Shown here in pieces: positions 30,138-41,811 of a stretch of DNA of 64,000 nt. This stretch comes from Thermosipho africanus Ob7 (lineage in GTDB: Bacteria > Thermotogota > Thermotogae > Thermotogales > Fervidobacteriaceae). How positions within the stretch are numbered: the first letter of the stretch is position 1; the number at the start of each line of letters is the position of its first letter. The stretch covers positions 62,001-126,000 of the forward strand of contig NZ_NKRG01000005.1 of the NCBI RefSeq assembly GCF_003351105.1, read 5' to 3'. The translations under genes were made by a program, and so were the position numbers. The notes under the pieces are model-generated. The model made no database searches, had not been told where the DNA came from, and saw only the letters and a program-made list of their open reading frames with translations.

Positions 30138-31028
30138 ATGAGGGTTGAATTAAGTAGAGTTATTCATGGTTTAATGAGAATTAAAAGTTGGAAATATACC
30201 ACAGAAGAATTGTTAAGTTTGATTTATAAGTTAATAGATTTAGGTGTTACAACATTTGATCTTGCTGATATCTATGGAGATTATGAGGCTCAAGAAATTT
30301 TTGGAAGAGTACTAGAAAAAGATCCTTCTTTAAGGAAAAAAATTCAGTTAATTTCAAAAGTTGGTATTGTTTTACTTTCAAATAAGCATCCTAATGTGTA
30401 TGTAAAACATTATGATACATCAAAAAAGCATATTATAGAATCTGTGGAGAAGACTCTGAAAGATTTGAGAACTGATTATATAGATGTTCTTTTGATTCAT
30501 AGGCCAGATCCATTGATGGATGTGGAAGAAATTTCTGGAGCATTTGAAAAATTAAAGGAAAGAGGAATGGTACTGTCTTTTGGTGTTTCAAATTTTTATC
30601 CAAGTCAAATGTCTTTATTTGTTGAAAAATTATCATTGCCTTTGCTTTACAATCAGATTGAAATCTCACTATGGAATGTAGATTCTTTTTTTAACGGAAC
30701 TTTGGATTATTGTCAAGAAAAAGGTATTTTACCAATGGCTTGGTCCCCAGTTGCTGGTGGAAGATTGTTTAAAGAAGAAGATATAAGAAAAGATGATAGG
30801 GTTTTAAGAATTCATAATGCACTTGTTGAGGTTGCAAAAAATCATTATACAACTCCTGAGCATATAGCATATGCATGGCTTTATAAGCATCCTTCAAAAA
30901 TTTACCCTGTTGTAGGTAGTGGGAATTTTGAAAGAATAAAAACAGCTGTTGAGGCTTTAAATATAGAACTTGATAGGCAAGAATGGTTTTATTTATTGAA
31001 AGCTTCAAGAGGAATAGATGTATTATAA
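30138..31028 (+). CDS. aldo/keto reductase
   Basis: This is a cytoplasmic NAD(P)H-dependent oxidoreductase of the AKR superfamily, close in layout to YdhF-type proteins. FDLADIYGDYEAQEIFGRVL holds the Asp and Tyr of the catalytic tetrad, LISKVG the Lys and LLIHRPDP the His; the FGVSNF and PLLYNQIEIS segments are also typical. It is 296 residues. It lies between the regulator and the phosphorylase in the glucan operon, so it may act on a sugar or sugar-derived aldehyde, but the substrate is not known. Confidence 0.88.
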   Translation: MRVELSRVIHGLMRIKSWKYTTEELLSLIYKLIDLGVTTFDLADIYGDYEAQEIFGRVLEKDPSLRKKIQLISKVGIVLLSNKHPNVYVKHYDTSKKHIIESVEKTLKDLRTDYIDVLLIHRPDPLMDVEEISGAFEKLKERGMVLSFGVSNFYPSQMSLFVEKLSLPLLYNQIEISLWNVDSFFNGTLDYCQEKGILPMAWSPVAGGRLFKEEDIRKDDRVLRIHNALVEVAKNHYTTPEHIAYAWLYKHPSKIYPVVGSGNFERIKTAVEALNIELDRQEWFYLLKASRGIDVL

Positions 31029-31050
31029 AAATGTATGAGAGGTGATAAAA

Positions 31051-34000
31051 TTGAAAAAATTTGACTTTGTGATTGAAAACTATTCAAAGCAAAAATTATT
31101 TTCAAGTTTTTTACCAGGAATTGCCGGGAAAAATGGAATACCTTTATGGGTATTCTATGTGAATAGGGGACAGTGTATAGCAAGTTTTGGGATTGAAAAT
31201 AAGGCAAATTCAATTCTCGAATTTAAACCTGCCGGGCAGAGTCATACGGATACTCCGCTCAAAGGATTTAGAACATTCATAAAAGTTGACGGTAGATATT
31301 ATGAACCATTTTCTGAGTTAACTAATTTCAAAAGGGAAATGAGAATTAATAAAAATAGCCTTGAAATTGAGGAAAGAAACAATGAATTGGGTTTGAAGGT
31401 AAAAGTTATTTATTTTGTCCTTCCAAATGAAGATTTTGCAGCTTTAGTAAGAAGAGTAGAAATTGAAAATGAAGATAAATATGAAAAACATATTGAGATT
31501 ATAGATGGTCTCCCCGAGGTTATTCCTTATGGTGTTTCAAATGGTCTTTACAAAGAAATGGGATATACTGCACGTGCATGGATGCATGTATACAATTATG
31601 AAAAAAAGGTACCGTTTTATAGTGTGAGGACAACAATTGGTGATCTTGAAATTGTAGAAGAAATTAATAATGGTTATTTTTATTTTGCATCAAGTGGAGA
31701 TGAGTTACTTGAGGTAATATACGATAAAAATGTCTTATTTGGTAATTCAACATCACTCCAAGTTCCGCTTGTATTTAAAGAATTAGGAATTAAAGAAGTA
31801 CTAAGAAAAGAACAATATGATGAAAATCTTCTCCCAAGTGCTTTTGGAGTTTTTGAGAGAAAACTAAAAGATAAAGTAGTAATTAATAGCATGATAGGTT
31901 TTTCTAAAGAGAAAGGACTGATAAATAATAATATCAATACTCTTAAAAAGGATGAGTATATCATTTCAAAAAAAGAAGAAGCAGACTTAATTGTTGAGGA
32001 ATTGGTTAGTGAAATAAAAACAAAAACCTCCAACAAGTTGTTTGATAAGTATTGTGAGCAGAATTATCTTGATAATGTATTAAGAGGAGGATATCCATTA
32101 GTTTTTGAAAATAAAGATGGTAAGGTAGTTTATCATATATATTCAAGAAAACATGGAGATTTAGAAAGAGATTATAATTTTTTCGTATTAGAGGCAAAAA
32201 AATATTCTCAAGGTAATGGTAATTTCAGAGATGTTGCACAAAACAGAAGGAATGATGTTATCTTTCATCCAGAAATAGAGGATTTTAATTTAAGCATGTT
32301 TGTGAATTTAATACAGGCTGACGGTAACAATCCATTGGTTGTTAAAGGAACAAGATTTAAATTTGAAGGTGACCCCTCGATATTAGATGGTGTGAATGAA
32401 GAATTAAAGGAATTTATTTTAAATAATTATTTTACTCCAGGGGAAATTCTTGAAAAACTTAAGGATAAGAACGTTAATGAGGATGAATTTGTTTCGAAAA
32501 TTTTTTATCATTCTTCTCAGCATGAACAAGCGGAATTTGGGGAAGGTTACTGGATTGATCATTGGACTTATTTAATGGATTTAGTTGATACTTATAAAGA
32601 AATTTATCCAGATAAATTACAGAAAACATTATTCGAGAAGTTTGAATATAAAATATATGACAGTCATGCATATGTCAAACCAAGAAAAGAAAAGTATAAA
32701 TTATATAAAGGAAAGGTAAGGCAAATTGCTGCAGTTGGAGAATCTCATGAAAAATTAAAAATAATTCAAGAAAGAGGTCACAATTATTTGACAGATAGAA
32801 ACGGTAATATTTATAAAACAAATATGTTTGAAAAGCTATTATTACTTGCTGTAAATAAATTTGCGACACTTGATCCTTATGGAATGGGCTTGGAAATGGA
32901 AGCCAACAAACCAGGATGGAATGATGCTTTAAATGGGCTTCCAGCACTCTTTGGTTCTGGAATGAGCGAGACTTTTGAGTTGAAAAGATTAATTAATTTT
33001 ATGTATGAAGAACTAAAAAAATACAATAAAGATATTGAAGTTTTTGAAGAGTTGCAAGAATTCATTCAAAAAATAAAAGTGGAACTTGAAAATTATTTTA
33101 ATGACAATGATCAGTTTATATACTGGGACAATGTTTCAAATGCAAAAGAAGAATATAGAAGTAAGGTATTTTATAGTATAACAGGAAATAAAAAGAAGAT
33201 TTCAAAAGTTGAATTATTAGCAATTTTAAAGAAGATGATAAAAAAGCTTGATGAGGGAATTGAAAGGGCTAAAAATTACGGAAAAGGTATATATCCTACC
33301 TTTTTTACTTATGAGCTTGTCGATTATGAAGTTATAGATGGTGTAATTATACCTAAGAAATTTGAGGTTAATGTTTTACCTTATTTTCTTGAAGGAATTG
33401 TTAGAGCATTTAAGGTTATAGATAAAGACGAGAAGAAAAAATTATATGATTTTGTAAAGAATTCAAATATTTATGATAAAAAACTAAAGATGTACAAAAC
33501 TTCTGAGAGTATTTTAAATCAACCCTATAGTATTGGTAGAATAAGAGCATTTACACCTGGTTGGCTCGAAAATGAATCTGTTTTCATGCATATGGAATTT
33601 AAGTATCTACTTGAATTAATTAAATCGGATATGCTTGAAGAGTTTTATGAAGATATAAAAACAGCACTTCCACCTTACATGGATTATAAGGTGTATGGTA
33701 GAAGTATTTTAGAAAATTCTTCGTTTATAGTGAGTAGTGCAAATTCAAATCCAAATCTTCACGGTCAAGGTTTTTATGCACGCCTTAGTGGTTCAACGGC
33801 AGAATTTTTAAGTATGTGGAAGTACATGTTCATAGGTGATAAATTATTTACACTTGAAAATAATGAACTTACATTTACCTTTGAACCGAAAATAAATAAA
33901 GAATTCTTTGAAAACGGTGTAATTGAATTCAAACTATTTTCAAAGACTAAAGTAAAATATGTTAATCCTCAGTTAAAAGAAAAGATTGGCAGAATTGAAG

Positions 34001-34110
34001 TTTTTGTAGATGGTAAAAAATTTGAGATACATGGGAATAAAATAAAAGGAGAATTGGCTCATAAATTGAGAAATAAAAAAATAGACGAAGTTATATGTTA
34101 TTTTGAATAA
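31051..34110 (+). CDS. large beta-glucan oligosaccharide phosphorylase (GH94/GH149/GH161 group)
   Basis: This cytoplasmic enzyme of about 1019 residues belongs to the inverting phosphorylases that split beta-linked gluco-oligosaccharides with phosphate to give glucose 1-phosphate. PGWNDALNGLPALFGSG holds the expected catalytic Asp; GQGFYARLSGSTAEFLSMW is the C-terminal phosphate-site region; PAGQSHTDTPLKGFRTF lies in the N-terminal beta domain. The length exceeds classical GH94 cellobiose phosphorylases (about 800) and fits the GH149/GH161 beta-1,3-glucan phosphorylases. Context with two laminarinases favours beta-1,3 substrates. AGAGGTG picks the TTG at 31051 over an in-frame GTG at 31042. 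Confidence 0.85.
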   Translation: MKKFDFVIENYSKQKLFSSFLPGIAGKNGIPLWVFYVNRGQCIASFGIENKANSILEFKPAGQSHTDTPLKGFRTFIKVDGRYYEPFSELTNFKREMRINKNSLEIEERNNELGLKVKVIYFVLPNEDFAALVRRVEIENEDKYEKHIEIIDGLPEVIPYGVSNGLYKEMGYTARAWMHVYNYEKKVPFYSVRTTIGDLEIVEEINNGYFYFASSGDELLEVIYDKNVLFGNSTSLQVPLVFKELGIKEVLRKEQYDENLLPSAFGVFERKLKDKVVINSMIGFSKEKGLINNNINTLKKDEYIISKKEEADLIVEELVSEIKTKTSNKLFDKYCEQNYLDNVLRGGYPLVFENKDGKVVYHIYSRKHGDLERDYNFFVLEAKKYSQGNGNFRDVAQNRRNDVIFHPEIEDFNLSMFVNLIQADGNNPLVVKGTRFKFEGDPSILDGVNEELKEFILNNYFTPGEILEKLKDKNVNEDEFVSKIFYHSSQHEQAEFGEGYWIDHWTYLMDLVDTYKEIYPDKLQKTLFEKFEYKIYDSHAYVKPRKEKYKLYKGKVRQIAAVGESHEKLKIIQERGHNYLTDRNGNIYKTNMFEKLLLLAVNKFATLDPYGMGLEMEANKPGWNDALNGLPALFGSGMSETFELKRLINFMYEELKKYNKDIEVFEELQEFIQKIKVELENYFNDNDQFIYWDNVSNAKEEYRSKVFYSITGNKKKISKVELLAILKKMIKKLDEGIERAKNYGKGIYPTFFTYELVDYEVIDGVIIPKKFEVNVLPYFLEGIVRAFKVIDKDEKKKLYDFVKNSNIYDKKLKMYKTSESILNQPYSIGRIRAFTPGWLENESVFMHMEFKYLLELIKSDMLEEFYEDIKTALPPYMDYKVYGRSILENSSFIVSSANSNPNLHGQGFYARLSGSTAEFLSMWKYMFIGDKLFTLENNELTFTFEPKINKEFFENGVIEFKLFSKTKVKYVNPQLKEKIGRIEVFVDGKKFEIHGNKIKGELAHKLRNKKIDEVICYFE

Positions 34111-34127
34111 TTTAAGGGGGCATAATA

Positions 34128-36287
34128 ATGGATATTGAAAAAATAATTTCACAAATGACAGTTGAAGAAAAGTTAAAACTTTTAGTGGGAGTAGGACTCC
34201 CAGGAATGTTTGGAAATAAGTCATCTAGAGTACCAGGTGCAGCGGGTGAAACTCACCAAATAGAAAGGTTAAAAATACCTTCTACTGTTCATGCTGATGG
34301 CCCGGCAGGTTTGAGAATAGATCCTGAAAGAGAAAATGACAGTAATAAATATCATGCAACTGCATTTCCTATTGCTTCGATGCTTGCTTCTACTTGGAAT
34401 AAAGAGATTTTGTTTGAAGTTGGAAAAGCAATGGGGAATGAAGCTAAAGAATATGGAGTTGATTTTTTGCTTGCTCCGGCAATAAATATTCATAGAAATC
34501 CTTTGTGTGGAAGAAACTTTGAGTATTATTCAGAGGATCCCATTTTGACAGGTGAACTTGCATCTGCTTTTGTAGAAGGTGTTCAGTCAGAGGGTATTGG
34601 AACAAGCTTAAAACATTTTGCTGCAAATAATCAAGAAACAAATAGAATGAAGATAGATACTATTGTATCAGAAAGAGCATTAAGAGAAATTTATTTGAAA
34701 GGATTTGAAATTGTAGTGAAAAAAGCAAAGCCATGGACGGTTATGAGTGCTTACAATAAATTAAATGGAAAATATTGCTCTCAAAATAAATGGCTTTTAA
34801 CAAAGGTTTTGAGAGAAGAATGGGGATTTGAGGGTTTTGTAATGAGTGATTGGTTTGCTGGTGATAATCCTGTTGAACAAATAAAAGCAGGTAATGATTT
34901 AATTATGCCTGGCAAAACTTACAATGTTTTTAAAGATAGAAAAGATGAAATTAAAGAGTTGAAACAGGCATATGAAAAGGGTGAAATTACTGATGATATT
35001 ATTAACGAAAGGGTAAGGACAATTTTAAATATTTTGATGAAGACTCCATCATTCAAAGGATATAAATATTCTAATGCTCCAGATTTTGAAAAACATGCTA
35101 GAATTTCTTACAATGCTGCTTCTGAAGGAGTTGTTCTTTTGAAGAATAACGATGTATTACCTTTTAGTGCTGATGCAAAAGTTTCAATTTTTGGAACAGG
35201 TCAGATTGAAACTGTAAAAGGTGGATTTGGTAGTGGAGATACACATCCAAGGTATACTATAAGTATTTTTGAAGGTTTTAAAGAAAAAGGAGTTAAAGTA
35301 GATGAAAAAATTGGAAATTTCTATAAAGAGAAAGTATTTGAACTTAGAAATGGAAATTATAGGCCAAATTATGTCAATGAGTTTAATTTAAAAATTCCTC
35401 CAAAACTACCAGAAGATATTTTGGATGAAAGTATGATTGATGAAGCTTCTGAAACAAATGATTTAGCTATTATTGTAATTAGTAGAATTTCTGGTGAATT
35501 TGTTGATAGAAGGGCTGTAAAAGGAGATTATTATTTAAGTGATGATGAACAAAAGCTTATAGAAAATGTGTCTAAAAAATTTCATAGTAAAGGAAAGAAG
35601 GTTATAGTGTTACTTAATATAGGTGGTCCTATAGAAATTGCAAGCTGGATTGAGTTGGTGGATGGATTACTACTTATCTGGCAGCCGGGGCAAGAAGCTG
35701 GAAGAGTTGTTGCAGATGTTTGTTTGGGGACTGTAAATCCTTCTGGAAAGCTTCCAACAACTTTTCCAAAGGATTATCAGGATATTCCTTCAAAGTCGTT
35801 TCCTGGCAAACCAGTTGAAAATCCATTAGAGGTAGTATATGAGGAAGATATTTACGTTGGTTATAGGTATTATGATACATTCCAAATCGATCCATTATTT
35901 GAGTTTGGATATGGCCTTTCATATACTAAGTTTGATTACAAAAATTTGATTGTGAAGCATGATGATGAAAATATCGAAATTTGTTTTGAAATTGAAAATA
36001 GTGGTAATGTTGAAGGTAAAGAAATTGCTCAGGTTTATGTTAAAGCTCCTAAAGCAAGGTTAGATAAACCGTTCCAGGAATTGAAAGGTTTTTATAAAAC
36101 GAAAATGTTAAAACCAGGCGAAAAAGAAGAAATATCAATAAAGATTGCATTAAGAGATTTAACTAGTTTTTGTAAGGATAAATGGGTACTTGAAGAAGGA
36201 GAATATAGAATAAGAGTCGGAGCTTCATCAAGAGATATAAGGTTAGAAGAAAAAGTATTTTTAAAAGAAAAAGTATTTAATTTATAA
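34128..36287 (+). CDS. GH3 beta-glucosidase
   Basis: This 719-residue GH3 enzyme has the standard order: a barrel with substrate Asp in HADGPAGLRID, the KHFAANNQE motif, and nucleophile Asp241 in GFVMSDWFAGDNP; an alpha/beta sandwich; and a C-terminal fibronectin III-like domain (VEGKEIAQVYVKAP). It has no signal peptide, so it works in the cytoplasm on imported gluco-oligosaccharides. It is the last gene of the glucan operon and is followed by a strong terminator. Confidence 0.94.
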   Translation: MDIEKIISQMTVEEKLKLLVGVGLPGMFGNKSSRVPGAAGETHQIERLKIPSTVHADGPAGLRIDPERENDSNKYHATAFPIASMLASTWNKEILFEVGKAMGNEAKEYGVDFLLAPAINIHRNPLCGRNFEYYSEDPILTGELASAFVEGVQSEGIGTSLKHFAANNQETNRMKIDTIVSERALREIYLKGFEIVVKKAKPWTVMSAYNKLNGKYCSQNKWLLTKVLREEWGFEGFVMSDWFAGDNPVEQIKAGNDLIMPGKTYNVFKDRKDEIKELKQAYEKGEITDDIINERVRTILNILMKTPSFKGYKYSNAPDFEKHARISYNAASEGVVLLKNNDVLPFSADAKVSIFGTGQIETVKGGFGSGDTHPRYTISIFEGFKEKGVKVDEKIGNFYKEKVFELRNGNYRPNYVNEFNLKIPPKLPEDILDESMIDEASETNDLAIIVISRISGEFVDRRAVKGDYYLSDDEQKLIENVSKKFHSKGKKVIVLLNIGGPIEIASWIELVDGLLLIWQPGQEAGRVVADVCLGTVNPSGKLPTTFPKDYQDIPSKSFPGKPVENPLEVVYEEDIYVGYRYYDTFQIDPLFEFGYGLSYTKFDYKNLIVKHDDENIEICFEIENSGNVEGKEIAQVYVKAPKARLDKPFQELKGFYKTKMLKPGEKEEISIKIALRDLTSFCKDKWVLEEGEYRIRVGASSRDIRLEEKVFLKEKVFNL

Positions 36288-36307
36288 AAACTTGAATGAA
36301 AAAATGT

Positions 36308-36350
36308 AAATCCCCATCTCTCATTATGAAAGATGGGGATTTTTGTTTTT
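36308..36350 (+). terminator. terminator of the glucan operon
   Basis: AAATCCCCATCT (36308-36319) pairs with AGATGGGGATTT (36331-36342), followed by TTGTTTTT. It closes the transcription unit that begins near 15197 and also faces the convergent DUF2202 gene. Confidence 0.92.
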
Positions 36351-36370
36351 AAAGTCTTAATAATTTTTAT

Positions 36371-36982
36371 TCAAAATTTTAAAATTTCTCTAAATCTTTC
36401 CAATGATATAAATTGTGGAGTATAAGTTTTGCCGAGTTTATCAAGGTTTTTTATGAACGATCTCATATGATTTTCTGATCCTTTCATTAGATTGTTGTAA
36501 ATAAATTTGATATCTTCATTATCAGTACTTTTTAATAATTCTTCTAAATCAAAAATATCTAGATCTTCAATTGTTGCTCCTACTTTTAAAGCATCGCTTA
36601 ATGATTTTTCTCCAAGTGATAAAAGTTCATTAAATAAATTTTGCAGTTCTTCATTTTTAAATACTCCAATATTTTCAAAATCTTCATCAGTTATTGGATC
36701 TTTAAGATTATACTTTTCAATTAAAGTTTTTACTGCATCCATATGAGTTTGCTCAGATTGCGCAATGTTATAAAACACTGGTAAGTCCCATGTTTTATAT
36801 AATTCCAAATAAACATCTCTTGCTAATTTTTCTTCTTCCCTCATCTGCATTATACCCTCTACTTCACTTGCAGAAAGTGTTTCATATGGTAAAGAATTTA
36901 CCTGTTTATCCACAGTTAAATTTCCAGCAAATAAAACAATTGATAAAAAATTTAAAACTGCAAAAGCTATTACTTTTTTCAT
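36371..36982 (-). CDS. exported DUF2202 ferritin-like protein
   Basis: The protein has a signal peptide (MKKVIAFAVLNFLSIVLFAG) and a four-helix DUF2202 domain. Likely di-metal residues lie in MREEEKLARDVYLELY, IAQSEQTHMDAV, and GSENHMRSFI. Such domains are ferritin-like; metal binding outside the membrane is inference. AAAGGAG selects the ATG at 36982 (203 residues) over an in-frame start 13 codons upstream. The promoter carries four 11-bp-phased repeats (37041-37084), which suggests control by a PhoB/OmpR-type response regulator, perhaps in envelope or metal stress. Confidence 0.82.
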   Translation of the reverse strand: MKKVIAFAVLNFLSIVLFAGNLTVDKQVNSLPYETLSASEVEGIMQMREEEKLARDVYLELYKTWDLPVFYNIAQSEQTHMDAVKTLIEKYNLKDPITDEDFENIGVFKNEELQNLFNELLSLGEKSLSDALKVGATIEDLDIFDLEELLKSTDNEDIKFIYNNLMKGSENHMRSFIKNLDKLGKTYTPQFISLERFREILKF

Positions 36983-37026
36983 GTTAATCACTTCTCCTTT
37001 TATGATATTTTTCGTTGACAATTTTA

Positions 37027-37084
37027 ATCTTACACTAAAAAGCTTAATGAATACTTAAAAATTACTTAGGATTTACTTAGAAAT
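37027..37084 (-). promoter_or_regulatory. promoter with four direct repeats at 11-bp spacing
   Basis: CTTA on the plus strand (TAAG on the transcribed strand) begins at 37043, 37054, 37065 and 37076, exactly one per 11 bases. On the minus strand the last repeat ends about 10 bases before a TAAGAT -10 box (37032-37027), and no -35 box is seen. This is the layout of PhoB/OmpR-family activated promoters. The regulator is not in the window. Confidence 0.6.
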
Positions 37085-37114
37085 GGATTAAAAAAATAAA
37101 AAATATCAAAAAAC

Positions 37115-37209
37115 GTAGATATATATTATATGAGTAGGATAAAATTAAGAGAAAACAGAAAATTCAAGTAATATACCATATATATTTGTTCAACATTTGT
37201 TTATATCAT
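37115..37209. repeat. intergenic repeat, copy B
   Basis: This second copy of the segment at 11941-12021 starts GTAGATATAT, with variable middle sequence, and ends in the box at 37185-37209, which matches copy A in 24 of 25 bases. It lies between the DUF2202 promoter and the LacI remnant. No gene or palindrome is seen in it. Confidence 0.5.
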
Positions 37210-37228
37210 TCAAAAAATGAAAAACTAA

Positions 37229-37256
37229 AAAAGTTGGCTAAAACTAGCCAACTTTT
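37229..37256 (+). terminator. 12-bp perfect stem-loop before the LacI remnant
   Basis: AAAAGTTGGCTA-AAAC-TAGCCAACTTTT is a perfect inverted repeat with a T4 end. No gene reads into it from the left on the plus strand, so it may terminate a small transcript or a gene removed by the deletion that truncated the next reading frame. Confidence 0.6.
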
Positions 37257-37313
37257 CCATAAAAATTATATTTTTCAACTATAAAGTTCTTTTACAAACA
37301 GTTATATTGCTAT

Positions 37314-37754
37314 GTGAATGGACCTTTAAATTCATATGGATTTAAAGGAAGATTTGATGGGTACACAAGTGCAATGGAAGAAGCTGGACTTCTTCCAAAA
37401 TATTATGAATATGACGACATTAAAGATAACATGTCTGATGTAATAGATTTTATGCTTAGAAAGAACGAAAAACCCGAAGCGATCTTTGCGTCAAATGATA
37501 TAACTGCAATGAGGGTGATAAGGGAACTGAAAAAGAGAAATTTCAAAGTTCCAAAAGATGTTTCAGTTATAGGATTTGATGACATTATAAGTGCAGAGAG
37601 TTTTGATCCACCTTTGACTACTTTAAAAGTTTTTAAAGATGAAATGGGCTCACTAGCTGCTAAGAGAATATATGAACTTTTGGTGGGACATGACATACAT
37701 CCAATAATGATGTCTCTATTCACAAAATTTATTAAAAGAAAGAGTTCTATTTAG
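37314..37754 (+). pseudogene. LacI family regulator, 5'-truncated remnant
   Basis: Only the C-terminal half of a LacI-type effector domain remains: YVNGPLNSYGFKGRFDGY, EAIFASNDITAMRVI and VSVIGFDDIISAESFDPPLTT. The DNA-binding domain and the first half of the effector domain are missing; family similarity starts near 37302 and the sequence before it is AT-rich with no coding look. A GTG at 37314 could start translation, but the product could not bind DNA. It must once have regulated the permease and glycosidase genes that follow 11 bases later. Confidence 0.85.
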
Positions 37755-37765
37755 GAGGGATTTAT

Positions 37766-38644
37766 TTGGTTTCTAAATTAAGAAAAAGAGAAAATTATCT
37801 TGGGTGGGGATTTTCTTCCATCTACTTAATATACACAGCAATTTTTTGGGGTTATCCCTTTGTCTGGTTAGTAATTCTTTCATTTTCTAAATGGAATTTT
37901 TTTGGTTCACCGCGACCGGTGGGATTTAGAAATTTTATAAGGCTTTTCAGTGATCCAATTTTTTGGAGAATTTTTTTAAATACAGTTAATTTTATGGTTT
38001 ATTTCATTCCGATGGTACTTGGTTTGTCATTACTTTTTGCGCTTGCATTATACAGAGTAAATATATTTAGAACTTTTTTTGCTTTAAGCTTTTTGATAGC
38101 AAATGTCTCATCTGGTGTTGCATATTCGATTCTTTTTTCTAATCTTTTTTCAGAGAGTGGTCCAATAAATAGTTTTTTATATAAAAATTTTGGTATTACT
38201 GTTCCTTGGTTTAGTGATCCGCAACTTGCTCTTCTTTCAATTGCAATAATGGTAACATGGAAGTTTGTTGGTTATTATGGATTGATTTTATTTGCAGGTT
38301 TAAATGCTATTCCAAAATCTTTATACGAGGCAGCCGAACTTGACGGAGCTACTAACTGGCAAAAGTTTTGGAAAATAACATTTCCATTAATTAATCCTGC
38401 ATTAACTACAGTTCTTGTTTTTGCTGTTAATTTAACATTTGGAATATTTACAGAACCTTATATGATAACAGGTGGAGGCCCTATGAGAAGGACTCTTACG
38501 TTTATGATGCATATTTATACAACGGCTTTTCAGAGAATGGATCCTTCATATGCGGCAAGTTTGGCTGTAGTCACAGGGCTTCTAAGTTATGGTTGTGTTT
38601 TGCTTGTTCGTTTTTTAGTTGAAAGAGAGGTGTCTCTTGTATGA
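37766..38644 (+). CDS. ABC sugar permease, MalF type
   Basis: This 292-residue six-helix permease has the EAA loop YEAAELDGATNWQKFWKITF and a typical MalF entry (FSKWNFFGSPRPVGFRNF). It starts at a TTG with AGGAGGG before it. Its gene overlaps the MalG partner by four bases (ATGA). No substrate-binding protein gene lies upstream, where one is normally found; it was probably lost together with the front of the LacI gene. Confidence 0.9.
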   Translation: MVSKLRKRENYLGWGFSSIYLIYTAIFWGYPFVWLVILSFSKWNFFGSPRPVGFRNFIRLFSDPIFWRIFLNTVNFMVYFIPMVLGLSLLFALALYRVNIFRTFFALSFLIANVSSGVAYSILFSNLFSESGPINSFLYKNFGITVPWFSDPQLALLSIAIMVTWKFVGYYGLILFAGLNAIPKSLYEAAELDGATNWQKFWKITFPLINPALTTVLVFAVNLTFGIFTEPYMITGGGPMRRTLTFMMHIYTTAFQRMDPSYAASLAVVTGLLSYGCVLLVRFLVEREVSLV

Positions 38645-39471
38645 AAAAAACTAAGAAAAAGAAATTTCCGTACATTACTTTCACATTATTATTTTTAGGT
38701 TCTATAATATGGATTTACCCATATTTCTGGCTTCTTTTTTCATCTTTTAAGCCAACAAGTGAAATTTATACACGCTTTTGGCCTACAAAATTTACATTAG
38801 AGCATTATAAATTTATATTTTTGATGTCAGATAAACTTCAAAGACCTTTCTTTAGAGCACTCTTAAATAGTATATTCATCTCAGTTACTATTACCTTTTC
38901 TGTAATTGTTTCCTCGGCATTTTTTGGATATATTTTATCTAAAATTCGATTTAAGGGTAGAAAAGGTGTTTTTAATTTTATTCTTTTTCAAATGCTTTTT
39001 CCTGGATTTATGTTTATAGTTCCGTTATTTGTTTTAATAAAAACTCTTGGATTGTTAAACACATATTCAGCAATAATTTTACCTTCTATAATAAGTGCTT
39101 GGGGAAGCTTTATGTTTGCCCAAACATTTAAATCAATTCCAAATGATTATATTGAAGCAGCTAAGATAGACGGAGCAAATACTTTTTGGATTGTAACAAG
39201 AGTCATGTTTCCACTAGCACGTTCCACAGCATCTATTGTTGGCTTATTTACATTTATAGGTGCATGGGATAACTTCATGTGGCCTTTAATTGTTATGAAA
39301 GATTACAATAAAATGCCGTTATCGGTTTTGCTTGCAAGTTTCAACCATGAATATAGTAGTTATGTTGGACCAATACTTGCTGGTTCAGTAATTCAAACAA
39401 TACCTATGGTTTTAATTTTCTTAATTTTTAGAAAATATTTCTTGCAGGGAATTTCAGTATCTTTAAAATAA
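38641..39471 (+). CDS. ABC sugar permease, MalG type
   Basis: This MalG-class permease of 276 residues has the EAA loop IEAAKIDGANTFWIVTRVMF and the loop SSFKPTSEIYTRFWPTKF. Its start overlaps the stop of the MalF partner. Together with the GH130 and GH4 genes downstream it forms a glycan uptake and breakdown locus without its own ATPase or binding protein. Confidence 0.9.
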   Translation: MKKTKKKKFPYITFTLLFLGSIIWIYPYFWLLFSSFKPTSEIYTRFWPTKFTLEHYKFIFLMSDKLQRPFFRALLNSIFISVTITFSVIVSSAFFGYILSKIRFKGRKGVFNFILFQMLFPGFMFIVPLFVLIKTLGLLNTYSAIILPSIISAWGSFMFAQTFKSIPNDYIEAAKIDGANTFWIVTRVMFPLARSTASIVGLFTFIGAWDNFMWPLIVMKDYNKMPLSVLLASFNHEYSSYVGPILAGSVIQTIPMVLIFLIFRKYFLQGISVSLK

Positions 39472-39493
39472 GTTGATGAGAGGAGGAATTTAT

Positions 39494-41807
<2,314 letters not shown>

Positions 41808-41811
41808 TTAT

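Noticed and set aside
31680-34641. Several minus-strand open frames of 60-120 codons inside the phosphorylase and GH3 genes
   Set aside because: They lie wholly inside strongly supported plus-strand genes, have no ribosome sites or family motifs, and are low-complexity products of the A/T-rich opposite strand.
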